From Algoriphagus vanfongensis DSM 17529 (GTDB taxonomy: Bacteria; Bacteroidota; Bacteroidia; Cytophagales; Cyclobacteriaceae), in assembly GCF_000429465.1 (NCBI RefSeq), contig NZ_AUBX01000010.1, forward strand, positions 62,001 through 126,000: a stretch of 64,000 nucleotides of DNA, read 5' to 3'. The position numbers and the translations under genes are program-made. The stretch's first letter is position 1, and every line of letters starts with the position of its first letter. A model generated the notes under the pieces. The model was not told where the DNA came from, searched no databases, and saw nothing but the letters and a program-made list of their open reading frames with translations. Shown here piece by piece: positions 55,598 to 63,843 of the stretch.

Positions 55598-55612
55598 TGC
55601 AATAAAATTGCG
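55598..55612. promoter_or_regulatory. Zur-like operator 5 (two-domain DUF4625 gene)
   Basis: TGCAAT-AAA-ATTGCG, 49 nt upstream of the lipoprotein start at 55662; the same consensus as the sites at the receptor. Confidence 0.75.
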
Positions 55613-55661
55613 AGTATCATTTAATAACTAAATCAATTTACCAACCCACAAATCTTAAACT

Positions 55662-56432
55662 ATGAATAAACTAAAACATGCATTTCTACTCTCTCTAGTA
55701 GGATTGGCGCTATTTTCTTGCCAAGACGATGATGACATGGAGTTTGACGCTCCTGCTATCTCCAATTTTGAATTTGGTGAAGGAGGTACTCACTCCACAG
55801 AAGGTACTGCGTATAGAGGTTCCGATCTCCACATGGAAGCAGTCATCCTTGCTGAGGCTACAGTAGCCTCTATCACTGTCACTATCCACGGGCATGACCT
55901 GGAAGTGGGAGAAGGGGAAACAGAATGGGATTTCTCCCAGACATACACAGACGAAAAATATTTGGTAAAGAACCCTACTTTCCACGAGCACATTGATATT
56001 CCTGCTACCGCTCCCGCAGGCGAGTACCATGTAGTCTTGGAAGTCACTGATTCCGAAGGACAAACTTCAGAAGTGGAAGGACACCTGGACGTGATGGCTC
56101 CTGTGAGCATCAGCGGTTTTGAAATGGATGAAACTGTAGCGCGTGGGTCTGACTTCCATGTAGAATTCATGATCAATGCAGTCAATGGAATTCACCAAAT
56201 CACCGTAGATGTCCACGCACACGACCTGGCTCCAGGAGCCGGAGAGGTAGAGTGGGATTTCGAGGCAATTTTCGAAGAAGGCTATCATGGATTGACGGAG
56301 GCAGAATTCCACGAGCATATTGATGTGCCTGCTACTGCTCCTGCTGGAGAATACCATGTGACTTTCACAGTAGAAGATGAAGAAGGCAACACGATAGAAT
56401 ATGAATCTCACATTGACGTGACGGCTAGCTAA
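55662..56432 (+). CDS. DUF4625 lipoprotein with two tandem domains
   Basis: 256 residues with signal peptide and lipobox LFSC (Cys 20) followed by an acidic run (QDDDDMEFD). Two repeats of about 110 residues each carry the His motif pair VTIHGHDLEVGEGETEWDF + FHEHIDIPATAPAGEYH and VDVHAHDLAPGAGEVEWDF + FHEHIDVPATAPAGEYH. The His/Glu clusters look suited to zinc binding. It is more acidic than the one-domain paralogue at 52296. Own operator upstream and a strong terminator downstream indicate a separate zinc-controlled transcript. Confidence 0.85.
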   Translation: MNKLKHAFLLSLVGLALFSCQDDDDMEFDAPAISNFEFGEGGTHSTEGTAYRGSDLHMEAVILAEATVASITVTIHGHDLEVGEGETEWDFSQTYTDEKYLVKNPTFHEHIDIPATAPAGEYHVVLEVTDSEGQTSEVEGHLDVMAPVSISGFEMDETVARGSDFHVEFMINAVNGIHQITVDVHAHDLAPGAGEVEWDFEAIFEEGYHGLTEAEFHEHIDVPATAPAGEYHVTFTVEDEEGNTIEYESHIDVTAS

Positions 56433-56454
56433 TCACTAGCATCAAAGTGAAAGC

Positions 56455-56488
56455 AAAAGCCGAACTGAATTATCAGTTCGGCTTTTTT
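56455..56488 (+). terminator. Intrinsic terminator after the two-domain DUF4625 gene
   Basis: AAAAGCCGAACTG and CAGTTCGGCTTTT form a 13-bp stem with a 6-nt loop and a T tail; could act in both directions. Confidence 0.92.
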
Positions 56489-56502
56489 ATGGGCGGTGAA
56501 TT

Positions 56503-56967
56503 CTACCAATTCTCCCTTTGTCTGCGGATCAATTGATCTATTCTTCGCTTGTTTTCCTGCTGTAAAAGAGATGGATAAAGATTCAAAAGCACATTGAAAA
56601 TCATAATCACAACAGCAAACAAAAAACCGACAGCAAGCCATTGAATCACTGCCACTATCATCACAAAAATAAACGCAATTAGATGGCTTATTTCAGCAAT
56701 ACTCATCTCCATTCTGATTTCTGTCAAGTCTGCCTTTCTGCTATCTATTTTGATTTTCTGATTGAAAAATTTGAAAAAGGTATTTTTAACTATCCATTGA
56801 AATTCCCGCAAGCCTATCCATTTATTGATGGCTTTACTTTCGATGAAATTTAGATTAGTGAGCTCTTTATAGTAGGAAGTCTTCAGCAGTAGCTGATTGA
56901 ATACCATACCGATCAACCAAGAAATAAAAGATATGGAAATCCCAAATGTGATATAGTGTTTTAGCAT
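56503..56967 (-). CDS. Small integral membrane protein, CrtO-acyltransferase-like
   Basis: 154 residues with an N-terminal helix (ISISFISWLIGMVFN), a central soluble part (IESKAINKWIGLREFQWIVKNTFFKFFNQKIKI) and two closely spaced helices (IAFIFVMIVAVIQWLAVGFLFAVVIMIF), ending in NLYPSLLQQENKRRIDQL. This layout recalls the glycosyl-4,4'-diaponeurosporenoate acyltransferase (CrtO) family, whose members acylate carotenoid glycosides, but the likeness is loose. It could equally be an unrelated small membrane protein. It stands alone and converges on the DUF4625 gene. Confidence 0.5.
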   Translation of the reverse strand: MLKHYITFGISISFISWLIGMVFNQLLLKTSYYKELTNLNFIESKAINKWIGLREFQWIVKNTFFKFFNQKIKIDSRKADLTEIRMEMSIAEISHLIAFIFVMIVAVIQWLAVGFLFAVVIMIFNVLLNLYPSLLQQENKRRIDQLIRRQRENW

Positions 56968-57110
56968 CGGTGCACGTCCAAAGAATTAGAAACAAAATAT
57001 CAGATTTCTCAAGCAAAGGCACAAGTATAGTTTAGTTTACAGCAATATTTCATTTTCTATCAACAGCGCCGTAAACCCTCTCTATTTGAGTTTAGCCCAA
57101 AACTTGAAAC

Positions 57111-57139
57111 AAAAAAAGCCACCTCCTTTCGGAGATGGC
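57111..57139 (-). terminator. Terminator of the ferritin-like gene pair
   Basis: Minus-strand stem GCCATCTCC / GGAGGTGGC with a GAAA tetraloop, then seven T residues. Confidence 0.85.
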
Positions 57140-57163
57140 CCCAACCCCAAATCACCCTACCAA

Positions 57164-57991
57164 TTAGTTGGAAGTGCTTAAAAACAGCCCGGCAATTCCC
57201 AAAGTTTGTTCCATAGTCAATGGCTCATCCCATCCTTCAGAGACTGCCTCCTGATCTATTCCGGTCAGATTGACCACATTCACTCCTGCATGGCTGATAT
57301 TTTCTTCGCCTGCATAGATCCCTGCAGCCGCAGCTGGCAGAGTACCGATGTCATTTCCTGTAATCCATCCTTTGACGGTATCCATGCCCTTTTTGGTTCG
57401 AAGCCGTCTAACCATCGACGCATGTCGTGCCTCAACAGAATGAATGGACAGTGCCGCCGTCAACACCACATCGCTTTCCATCACATTGGCGGCCTGCCCC
57501 TTGTATGCTCTCACTCCTGTATCTTCAAACGCTTGTGCCAAAGCCAAGAAGGTCGGATAATCATCGAATGGCATGAAATTGCCTCCTGCGGTAAAGTCAA
57601 AAGAAGGCTCTGACACGGGAGTGCCATTGAGCACATTGGCTATGACCTCAGTGAGGAAATTGACATGAGCCAATTCATGGTCTCTTATTTTCTGGAAAAT
57701 TGGACGCTCGTCAGACATAATGACTCCCGAGTCCAACCCTGTCTGGTAATATCTGTATTCCAAGTGCTCCAAAGTCAATGCATAATTAAGTACATCGATC
57801 AGCGATTCGGTACTGGCTTTGGCTACCGTAGGAATCGAATTCAAAATCGAAAGCGGTACAGCGGCCAAAGCTAGTTTTTTACTCAGATCACCAAACTGGC
57901 GAAAAGCCTCTCTTCTTGAGTAAAATCGGTCTTCTTGCTCCTTATTTTCTGTATCAGGACAGATACTGTCCAATAGTTTTATCAAGTTCAT
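57164..57991 (-). CDS. Ferritin-like domain protein, exported
   Basis: 275 residues. An N-terminal SRREAFRQF stretch followed by a hydrophobic run (LALAAVPLSILNSIPTVAKA) suggests Tat or Sec export. The four-helix ferritin-like bundle shows the ligand pattern E-x-x-x-x-Y (LTLEHLEYRYYQTG), DHELAHVNFL, EDTGVRAYKGQ and SVEARHASMVR, typical of Ferritin_2 / desiccation-related proteins. Such proteins may bind a di-metal centre. Follows its paralogue by 24 nt, with a terminator after it. Confidence 0.85.
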   Translation of the reverse strand: MNLIKLLDSICPDTENKEQEDRFYSRREAFRQFGDLSKKLALAAVPLSILNSIPTVAKASTESLIDVLNYALTLEHLEYRYYQTGLDSGVIMSDERPIFQKIRDHELAHVNFLTEVIANVLNGTPVSEPSFDFTAGGNFMPFDDYPTFLALAQAFEDTGVRAYKGQAANVMESDVVLTAALSIHSVEARHASMVRRLRTKKGMDTVKGWITGNDIGTLPAAAAGIYAGEENISHAGVNVVNLTGIDQEAVSEGWDEPLTMEQTLGIAGLFLSTSN

Positions 57992-58015
57992 AATTGTTCT
58001 GGTTAAGGTTAGAGA

Positions 58016-58714
58016 TTAGCTAGGAAGTTGACTGAAGTCAATTTCTGTTTTGACATAAGCACTGGCAGCAGTCAATACCTGCTCAAAATTCAACGTGCGC
58101 TCCAGCCCATTGGCATCTATCAAATCATCCCCGGCAAAATCCACCGAATTAGGATTGATCAGATCACGAATAGCGGCAGCATGTCTTGCCTCTACTGACA
58201 CGATCTTTCCAGCTACTAGCAATAAATCTGCGCTTTCCAGATACTGTCCAGCACCATTGTATGCCGCCACGCCCAAATCTTCAAAAGTCTTAGCCGCTCC
58301 GAGTACGGAGGTTCTGTTGCTGAAATCAATAGCGCTGAAATCTACTTCCAAATCAGCAATAGCATTGGATCCAAGTGCTACTTTGAAAAACTCACGATGT
58401 GCTCGTTCGTGCTTTTCAAGATCTCCCAAGACGATTTTCTCTTCGGCTGAGGCATTGGCAAAATAGCCTCCCATCATGACCTCTGCATAAAACGCAGCTT
58501 CCAATTGCTCCAGAGCATATGCATAATTCAGAATTCCTACATCGCCTGAACCCAAACTCACCTTTCCCGACATGGGTGGCATCATATCTTCATCATCATC
58601 GCAGCCCATCAGCAGTAATCCTGCTCCGGCAGCGGAGAAGGCTCCCATTTTGAGAAAATTCCTTCTGTCTGTTTTTTGTACCAAACCCTGAGGCTTGATT
58701 AGTTCATTTTTCAT
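58016..58714 (-). CDS. Ferritin-like domain protein, twin-arginine lipoprotein
   Basis: 232 residues. DRRNFLKMG (twin-arginine motif, about residues 16-24) and lipobox LLLMGC predict Tat export and lipidation. The bundle has ALEQLEAAFYAEV, LEKHERAHREFF, FEDLGVAAYNGA and SVEARHAAAIRD, the same ligand spacing as its neighbour. Upstream gene of the pair. Tat export fits a protein that folds around a metal centre before secretion. The sigma/anti-sigma pair lies 255 nt upstream on the same strand and may control it. Confidence 0.88.
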   Translation of the reverse strand: MKNELIKPQGLVQKTDRRNFLKMGAFSAAGAGLLLMGCDDDEDMMPPMSGKVSLGSGDVGILNYAYALEQLEAAFYAEVMMGGYFANASAEEKIVLGDLEKHERAHREFFKVALGSNAIADLEVDFSAIDFSNRTSVLGAAKTFEDLGVAAYNGAGQYLESADLLLVAGKIVSVEARHAAAIRDLINPNSVDFAGDDLIDANGLERTLNFEQVLTAASAYVKTEIDFSQLPS

Positions 58715-58915
58715 GTTAGGTTGTATTTCGGTTAAAATTCTAATTTGCTTCCATGGAAAAAATCAGCACTGAGGATGATTTGAAAGGACTTACGAAGGAA
58801 GTAAGTGACTTGGATTTTGGAGGAGTGAGATTTTTGAAAAAAATAAGTTGCTCTCATTCGAAAAATGGTATCAAATAGCCATTGAACGCCTCAATAGGGA
58901 CTTTTCAAAGCACAT

Positions 58916-58944
58916 AAAAAAACCCGCTCTTTTCAGAACGGGTT
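58916..58944 (-). terminator. Terminator of the sigma/anti-sigma operon
   Basis: Stem AACCCGTTCT / AGAGCGGGTT with one mismatch, then a run of T on the minus strand, 25 nt after the anti-sigma stop. The remaining 58715-58915 spacer holds no gene I can see and should carry the promoter of the ferritin-like pair. Confidence 0.8.
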
Positions 58945-58969
58945 GTAACTTTTTAACGAGATATCGGCC

Positions 58970-59794
58970 TTAGGCTATCTCACCTAACACGACCAACTTA
59001 TCCAATGTGGGCGATTCCGAACCTCCCTTTGGCTCAATAGTAATGGCAAAAGCACCTGCCTCTGCTACTGCTTGCATCTGCTGCCAAGTCAGTTTCTCCT
59101 CAGCATTGACCAACCCTATACCTATCGGGCCGTCTTTACCAATGGCCCACAATTGATAATCGTACTCATCTCCAAGACTATTTAGATTATTGACTGCGAC
59201 AAATACTTCCTGAGCACTTTGATCCCAGAAGACATCCACCTTGGCATCTTTTTGCATAGGGAGCGCTTCTCCTGACATCTCTACTCGTCTAAAGTCTCCC
59301 GCTACCAGCCGATCGAGTTTGGAGTCAGCTTCCTCAAACTGCATTTTGACCTGGTTGAGATTGTCTGCCATCACTTGCTGATCTAGAAGAAGAGCTGAAA
59401 ATTTCTCGTCTACTTCATAGAATTTGCCGGCATAATAAACTGCTGTAGCGATCGCCATCAATGCTACTAAAGAAGCAGCTATCGCAAAAGGTCTCCAAGG
59501 TGAAAGTTTTACTACTTTGGCTTCCCCCCCCCTTTTTTCAGTCTGGGGCGAATTTTCCTCCCGATGAAAGTCTCCCTCAAGGGAAGTAAATATGGCATCC
59601 TTTACCTGAGGAGAAGGTGCCTTTCCTGTAAGATTGTCAAATGCAAACATCGCCTCTTCCAGCACCTCCAATTCCTGTTGGATTTCGGGGTGGGTTTTGG
59701 CCATAGCGATCACTTCCTCACGCTCACGCTCGGTCAGCTCTCCCAATAGGAAAAGCTCCAGTTTGCCTGATTCGATATATTTTTGGACGTTCAC
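58970..59794 (-). CDS. Anti-sigma factor, RskA/anti-sigma-K type
   Basis: 274 residues. Cytoplasmic N-terminal sigma-binding helical domain (residues 1-80, KYIESGKLELFLLGELTERE), a linker, one transmembrane helix at about 103-121 (FAIAASLVALMAIATAVYY), a short coiled coil and the RskA extracytoplasmic domain (QKDAKVDVFWDQSAQEVFVAVNNL, YQLWAIGKDGPIGIGLV, AITIEPKGGSESPTLDKLVVLG in parts). No zinc-binding HxxxCxxC motif. It should hold the ECF sigma factor, whose gene ends 1 nt upstream. The linker codons 86-91 contain an A6G9 tract. Confidence 0.9.
   Translation of the reverse strand: MNVQKYIESGKLELFLLGELTEREREEVIAMAKTHPEIQQELEVLEEAMFAFDNLTGKAPSPQVKDAIFTSLEGDFHREENSPQTEKRGGEAKVVKLSPWRPFAIAASLVALMAIATAVYYAGKFYEVDEKFSALLLDQQVMADNLNQVKMQFEEADSKLDRLVAGDFRRVEMSGEALPMQKDAKVDVFWDQSAQEVFVAVNNLNSLGDEYDYQLWAIGKDGPIGIGLVNAEEKLTWQQMQAVAEAGAFAITIEPKGGSESPTLDKLVVLGEIA
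59524..59538 (-). repeat. A6G9 homopolymer tract inside the anti-sigma gene
   Basis: Nine C followed by six T on the plus strand, i.e. AAAAAAGGGGGGGGG in the coding direction, over codons 86-91 (E-K-R-G-G-E). One-base slippage would separate the sigma-binding domain from the membrane helix. Confidence 0.95.
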
Positions 59795-59795
59795 G

Positions 59796-60329
59796 CTAAA
59801 TTCGTTCTGAGTTCTTTTTTAGTACTTGCAAAGCTGCTCTTATACGAGATTTGACTGTACCCAATGGGATGTCAAACTCTTCAGAAATTTCTGAGTGTGT
59901 ATATCCTTTAAAGTAAATATACTCGATGATAAACTTTTGATCTGCATTGAGCTGATTTACCAGCTCCCGTACTCCTATCCCTTCTACTTGCTCCATAGTC
60001 CCAGATTGACTTTCTATTCCAAATACGAAGTCATCTATCGTATTGGTCTTACTTGTCTGAGAAATTTCTTTGGATCGCAGCTTATCTATGGCGGCATTTC
60101 GACAAATATTGGCCATCCAAGTATATAAGCGGCCTTTTGTCTCATCGTATTGATCGATCTTGCGGGTGATCTTCACAAATGAATCATGAAAAACTTCCTC
60201 CGCAATCGTCTGGTCTGAGATGATTCTACTGATCACAGCAAAAAGTGCCCTCGAATATTTTTCGTAGAGATACTCAGTAGCTTCTCGATCTCGGGCCCTA
60301 AGCCCTGCTATAATTTCTTCTTCTTGCAA
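59796..60329 (-). CDS. ECF sigma factor (SigK-like)
   Basis: 177 residues: region 2 (YLYEKYSRALFAVISRIISDQTIAEEVFHDSFVKI and GRLYTWMANICRNAAIDKLRS) and region 4 (LNADQKFIIEYIYFKGYTHSEISEEFDIPLGTVKSRIRAAL), each cut at domain ends. The pattern is that of ECF sigma factors partnered with RskA-type anti-sigma factors. Directs RNA polymerase to its own operon and to a small regulon, likely including the nearby exported ferritin-like proteins. Spacer to the anti-sigma gene is 1 nt. Confidence 0.95.
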   Translation of the reverse strand: MQEEEIIAGLRARDREATEYLYEKYSRALFAVISRIISDQTIAEEVFHDSFVKITRKIDQYDETKGRLYTWMANICRNAAIDKLRSKEISQTSKTNTIDDFVFGIESQSGTMEQVEGIGVRELVNQLNADQKFIIEYIYFKGYTHSEISEEFDIPLGTVKSRIRAALQVLKKNSERI

Positions 60330-60502
60330 AAATAGGTCGGTTGTGAATCCAATGTCTTAAAAATAAAGTACAGAGACAAATGTAATTTTTCGAAAGCCAT
60401 AGACTCGCTATTTCAAAAAGCAACTCTTCTTACTAAGAACAGCTCTCTATTGATCCATTTCATGAAATTCACTCAAAAAACTCCCTAAAAATAACTAGGT
60501 CA

Positions 60503-61357
60503 TCATTGAGCAAATCTTTCAAAAAACTCAGCGGTGTCTTTGATTTCACCCAAGCCAAGGATATAGCAGACCTCACTCAAATCAGAAAAATCAAGTCCGT
60601 TTTGAGCTACTGCTTCATTGTTGTATCGTCCTTCTACCCCATTGTATCGAAGCCCGACCTCCACAGCCATTTTCCAGACGGCTAGGAGATGAGGATTGGT
60701 CAATTGTGTTTGCCAAAGTTCATAACCAGGAGTTCTGAAGCCTGGAGTCCCATTTCCTACGGCATTGCCATCTGGGATTTTGTGATAATCGATCGTCGCT
60801 TTGACGAAAGCAAGGCTTTCTGACGCAGTGACTTCTTCGTTCCAATTGCTATGCTGCACTATGTGAACTCTCTCAGAGAGTACAATTTCGGGTAGAGCAT
60901 GCTCAATTTCTTGAATTAGTAAGGCAGAAAAATCAGACTGACCTGCCTCCGCGATCCAAACATCTCCACCGGATTTCAAAGTTTTTTTCACCTGCTTCAT
61001 CACCTTCTTCACAGCAACCTCCCGATCCGCATGCGCATCCACCCATTTTTTCCCAAAAGCAAGATTGAGCAAATCATTCGGAGGCACGTACAGGCCCTCC
61101 TGTACTCCATAGGTCCCGGCTACTGGTATATAGAGAACAGCCCGAAAATCAGGGTGATTCATCAAAGTGAAAAGAGCTGCTGCCGTGTGGATGTCATCTA
61201 CATCTGTCTTGCAATCTAGCTGTACCAGCAAGATGTCCTCTTCTATATCAAAAGGAACTGAAGAATTCTGCTGAGCCAAAAGGACATTTGAGGTAAAAGC
61301 CAACAGCAGGATCAATAGAAAACTTTTAGACATTCTATTAGCAATCATTGTATTCAT
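60503..61357 (-). CDS. Nucleoside hydrolase-like secreted protein
   Basis: 284 residues, or 276 if the start is the ATG at 61333 (MSKSFLLILLLAF), which gives a tidier signal peptide ending at LLAQ. The segment QLDCKTDVDDIHTAAALF resembles the Asp cluster of nucleoside hydrolases (DxDxxxDD) though altered, and SNWNEEV may be a second metal-site segment. Substrate unknown; a related group in Bacteroidota consists of secreted proteins of unknown function. Same strand as the epimerase-like gene 42 nt upstream, so probably one transcript. Confidence 0.65.
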   Translation of the reverse strand: MNTMIANRMSKSFLLILLLAFTSNVLLAQQNSSVPFDIEEDILLVQLDCKTDVDDIHTAAALFTLMNHPDFRAVLYIPVAGTYGVQEGLYVPPNDLLNLAFGKKWVDAHADREVAVKKVMKQVKKTLKSGGDVWIAEAGQSDFSALLIQEIEHALPEIVLSERVHIVQHSNWNEEVTASESLAFVKATIDYHKIPDGNAVGNGTPGFRTPGYELWQTQLTNPHLLAVWKMAVEVGLRYNGVEGRYNNEAVAQNGLDFSDLSEVCYILGLGEIKDTAEFFERFAQ

Positions 61358-61399
61358 GGTTTTCCAAATTCAATTTTTGACTTAAAAAATTACCCACTT

Positions 61400-62278
61400 T
61401 CAATTTCCAAACCCAATTCTCACTTGCTCATATAAATAGTCATAAGCACTTTCCGCCTGACCGGAAAGATCATTCCATCGACATTCGATCATGATTTTCC
61501 CAGAATAACCGATTTGGTGTAGGGCCTCAAAATAGGGGACAAAATCCTCTCCGACTACTCCAGGAGCCGTTCTATCTGCCTTCTCTGCTACTTCACAATA
61601 GACGACATAACCCTTTGCATCATGAATAACCCCCGGCCCTTCCTCCTCTCTCAGCATATGATAGATATCTACACAAAGTCGAAAATTGGGATGATCTACT
61701 TCTTGAACTATCGCGAGCGCTTCTTCTAAGGTATTGATGAAATTTGTTTCGGAGCTATTTAGGCTCTCCAGAGCTAGGACAACATCATGACGAGCTGCGA
61801 GCTGAGCGACTTCCTTTGCCATGGAGCTAAATTGCTTTCGGGCGACTTGATGATCAAAGCCTTCAGGGACACGACGGGAGCCACCACTTCCCCAAATAAA
61901 GAGAGATACCCCAGCACGCTTCCCTCGCAGAAACACCACTTCCAAATAATCCAATACTGCTCGCTGATCTACCTCTGGTCCTACGACCTTCAATTCTCCA
62001 GGAATTAGAATATTAAATGCTAAAATTGGCAATTCAGATTTATTGATCTCTTCGAGGTTCTTTGCAAACTCCTCTTCAGAATATTTGATGGGAGATAACA
62101 TCCTCGATGTCGACTCTACCAACCATTGAAAACCAACCTGCTTCAGAATGCCTCCGTTTTCATAGTCACTCACCACACCCAATTCCGGGAGATTCTGTTG
62201 AGCTTTGGCGGGAAATAATAAGGAGGTGGTAGCAATACATAAAAAGACAGAAAGCAGTAGAAATTTCTTTCGAAACAT
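61400..62278 (-). CDS. Sugar phosphate isomerase/epimerase-family TIM barrel, secreted
   Basis: 292 residues with a signal peptide (to PAKAQ, about residue 27). Xylose-isomerase-like TIM barrel features: VLALESLNSSETNFINTLEEAL, RLCVDIYHMLREEEGP and SGKIMIECRW, carrying Glu, Asp, His and Glu at the places of the metal ligands. Most members act on free or phosphorylated sugars or inositols. Periplasmic location is unusual but common in Bacteroidota. Upstream gene of a pair with the nucleoside hydrolase-like gene. Confidence 0.8.
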   Translation of the reverse strand: MFRKKFLLLSVFLCIATTSLLFPAKAQQNLPELGVVSDYENGGILKQVGFQWLVESTSRMLSPIKYSEEEFAKNLEEINKSELPILAFNILIPGELKVVGPEVDQRAVLDYLEVVFLRGKRAGVSLFIWGSGGSRRVPEGFDHQVARKQFSSMAKEVAQLAARHDVVLALESLNSSETNFINTLEEALAIVQEVDHPNFRLCVDIYHMLREEEGPGVIHDAKGYVVYCEVAEKADRTAPGVVGEDFVPYFEALHQIGYSGKIMIECRWNDLSGQAESAYDYLYEQVRIGFGN

Positions 62279-62636
62279 AGGAACTGGAGGCTAGATTAAA
62301 TTGGGTTTGAGGATTTTAGAGTTTTCTCCAAAATCTAGATTATACCAATAAATTAATCAATTCTCAGGATCATCCCGTTATTTCTTCTGATGTTTTGATA
62401 TTCGGTCAGGAAAAGGACCATACAGAGATTCTGTATCCAAATAAAATCAGGGGATAGAATCCAAACTAGCTCAGAATCAAAAAATTGAACTATTTCAAGA
62501 ATAAAATAAAAAAGCAGGAGAATATCTCCTGCCCTTTATTTGAAAACTAAACCAACTATTATTTAACTACCACAATGAATTCAAAAATAATACAATTATT
62601 AACAAAACAAAATACAAAATAAAAATTTGTATTTTT
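62279..62636. other. 358-nt AT-rich spacer, no gene seen
   Basis: No open frame or RNA gene is recognisable. Its right part holds the terminator of the DUF3078 gene and the left part should hold the promoter of the epimerase-like gene. Confidence 0.6.
62501..62532 (-). terminator. Terminator of the DUF3078 gene
   Basis: Perfect 8-bp stem GCAGGAGA / TCTCCTGC with a 3-nt loop at 62514-62532; on the minus strand it is followed by TTTTTTATTTTAT. Confidence 0.85.
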
Positions 62637-63521
62637 TTATTTTTCTTCAGGGAAAGTAGTGCGCTTGAAGGAGATCCCCAAAGCTAAGCCCTGGCTAAAT
62701 TGTATTTTATCATCCTGATCGATATCATAAATGGTCAAGCTGGTCAAACTTACATTGATCAAATTAGAGACTTTCGCAGTCAAAGCTACATCCAGTCTGT
62801 GATCGATGGTGTCAAAAGCAAGTGTTTCGTAATTGGCGTACATCTGATATCTAACCAATAGAGATAGGTTTTCTGCCAATTGCTTATTCCAGTCAGCCAT
62901 CAAATTAAATGCTAGCCACTCTGTACGCACTTTGTCTCCGATAGGCACACCATAGTTTTCAGGTACGGTTAGATATAGATCCGTATCGGTCACGAAAGTG
63001 AAGCGAGGAGAAAATGGAGAAAGTCTGAGACTAAACTCATCATTTGGCTTGTACTCAAAACCCAATCCAGTGGTCAAATAGGCAGGGTTGGCAAACTTAG
63101 AAATCAAAGTCTTATCTGTGTCACCAAACTCATATCCCGGAGCAAATTGGGAAAGGAAATTGGTTGAGAAATAGACGTTCCACTTGGGAGCAATAGAGTA
63201 GCCCACCTTGGAATCCAAGTAGATTCGGTCATTGGACTTACGGCCATCTTCATCCTGATTTTTGACGATCCCGTACATGAGTTCCATCGTATTATCCCAT
63301 GTCCATTTTTCTTTTTTATAATTAGCTCTACCAAAAAGATAGGTTCCTACCGCAATCGAATTGACACCTCCTCCTTTCCAGTTGGAGCTAAATGATGCCT
63401 GGTTAAAATTGACCCCACCCGATATTTCTTTCAACCAATAGGTGGTATCTTTTGCTGCTTCTTGTGCCTGCACCTGTCCGGCCAAAATGGCGAGAAAGAA
63501 AAGCGTAAATAGTCTTCTCAT
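62637..63521 (-). CDS. DUF3078 family outer-membrane protein
   Basis: 294 residues from ATG 63521 (MRRLFTLFFLAILAGQVQA, signal peptide). A longer frame to 63635 would overlap the divergent DUF202 gene and lacks a signal. The body shows W-aromatic beta strands typical of DUF3078 (WLKEISGGVNFNQASFSSNWKGGGVNS split, KWTWDNTMELMYGIV, YLDSKVGYSIAPKWNVYFS) and predicts a small beta barrel. Function unknown. Divergent from the DUF202 gene across 43 nt. Confidence 0.85.
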   Translation of the reverse strand: MRRLFTLFFLAILAGQVQAQEAAKDTTYWLKEISGGVNFNQASFSSNWKGGGVNSIAVGTYLFGRANYKKEKWTWDNTMELMYGIVKNQDEDGRKSNDRIYLDSKVGYSIAPKWNVYFSTNFLSQFAPGYEFGDTDKTLISKFANPAYLTTGLGFEYKPNDEFSLRLSPFSPRFTFVTDTDLYLTVPENYGVPIGDKVRTEWLAFNLMADWNKQLAENLSLLVRYQMYANYETLAFDTIDHRLDVALTAKVSNLINVSLTSLTIYDIDQDDKIQFSQGLALGISFKRTTFPEEK

Positions 63522-63564
63522 AAACTTTAGTTTGATTAAATTATCTTGTAATATCGATACAAAT

Positions 63565-63840
63565 ATGGAAAACGACTTTGAAAATGAATTGATTATAAGA
63601 GATTTTTTGGCCAGACAGCGTACAAATTTGGCCAATCAAAGGACTTTATTGTCTTATATCAGGACTTCTCTATATTTTTTGGTCAGTGGTACAGCCTTAT
63701 TTGAAGTCGATAATCTCTGGCATATTCGGGACCTCGGTTATGTTTCATTTGGCTTGTCCATTCTATTTGTGCTGATCGGTTTTGTCAGCTATTTCCAAGT
63801 CAGAACCAAACTAAAAAGAGGTAACTACCATAAAATGTAA
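63565..63840 (+). CDS. DUF202 family small membrane protein
   Basis: 91 residues from ATG 63565; an in-frame earlier start at 63442 would run through the opposite gene. The conserved DUF202 core is visible: FLARQRTNLANQRTLLSYIRTSL before two transmembrane helices, with LDYGYVSFG-like spacing. Similar to E. coli YidH/YidG. Inner-membrane protein of unknown function. Followed after 3 nt by the permease gene, so probably one operon. Confidence 0.88.
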   Translation: MENDFENELIIRDFLARQRTNLANQRTLLSYIRTSLYFLVSGTALFEVDNLWHIRDLGYVSFGLSILFVLIGFVSYFQVRTKLKRGNYHKM

Positions 63841-63843
63841 TAC

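Noticed and set aside
55710..56185. Overlapping minus-strand open frames of 114-131 codons opposite the two-domain DUF4625 gene
   Set aside because: They mirror the repeated domains of the real gene and contain no recognisable fold, signal or start context.
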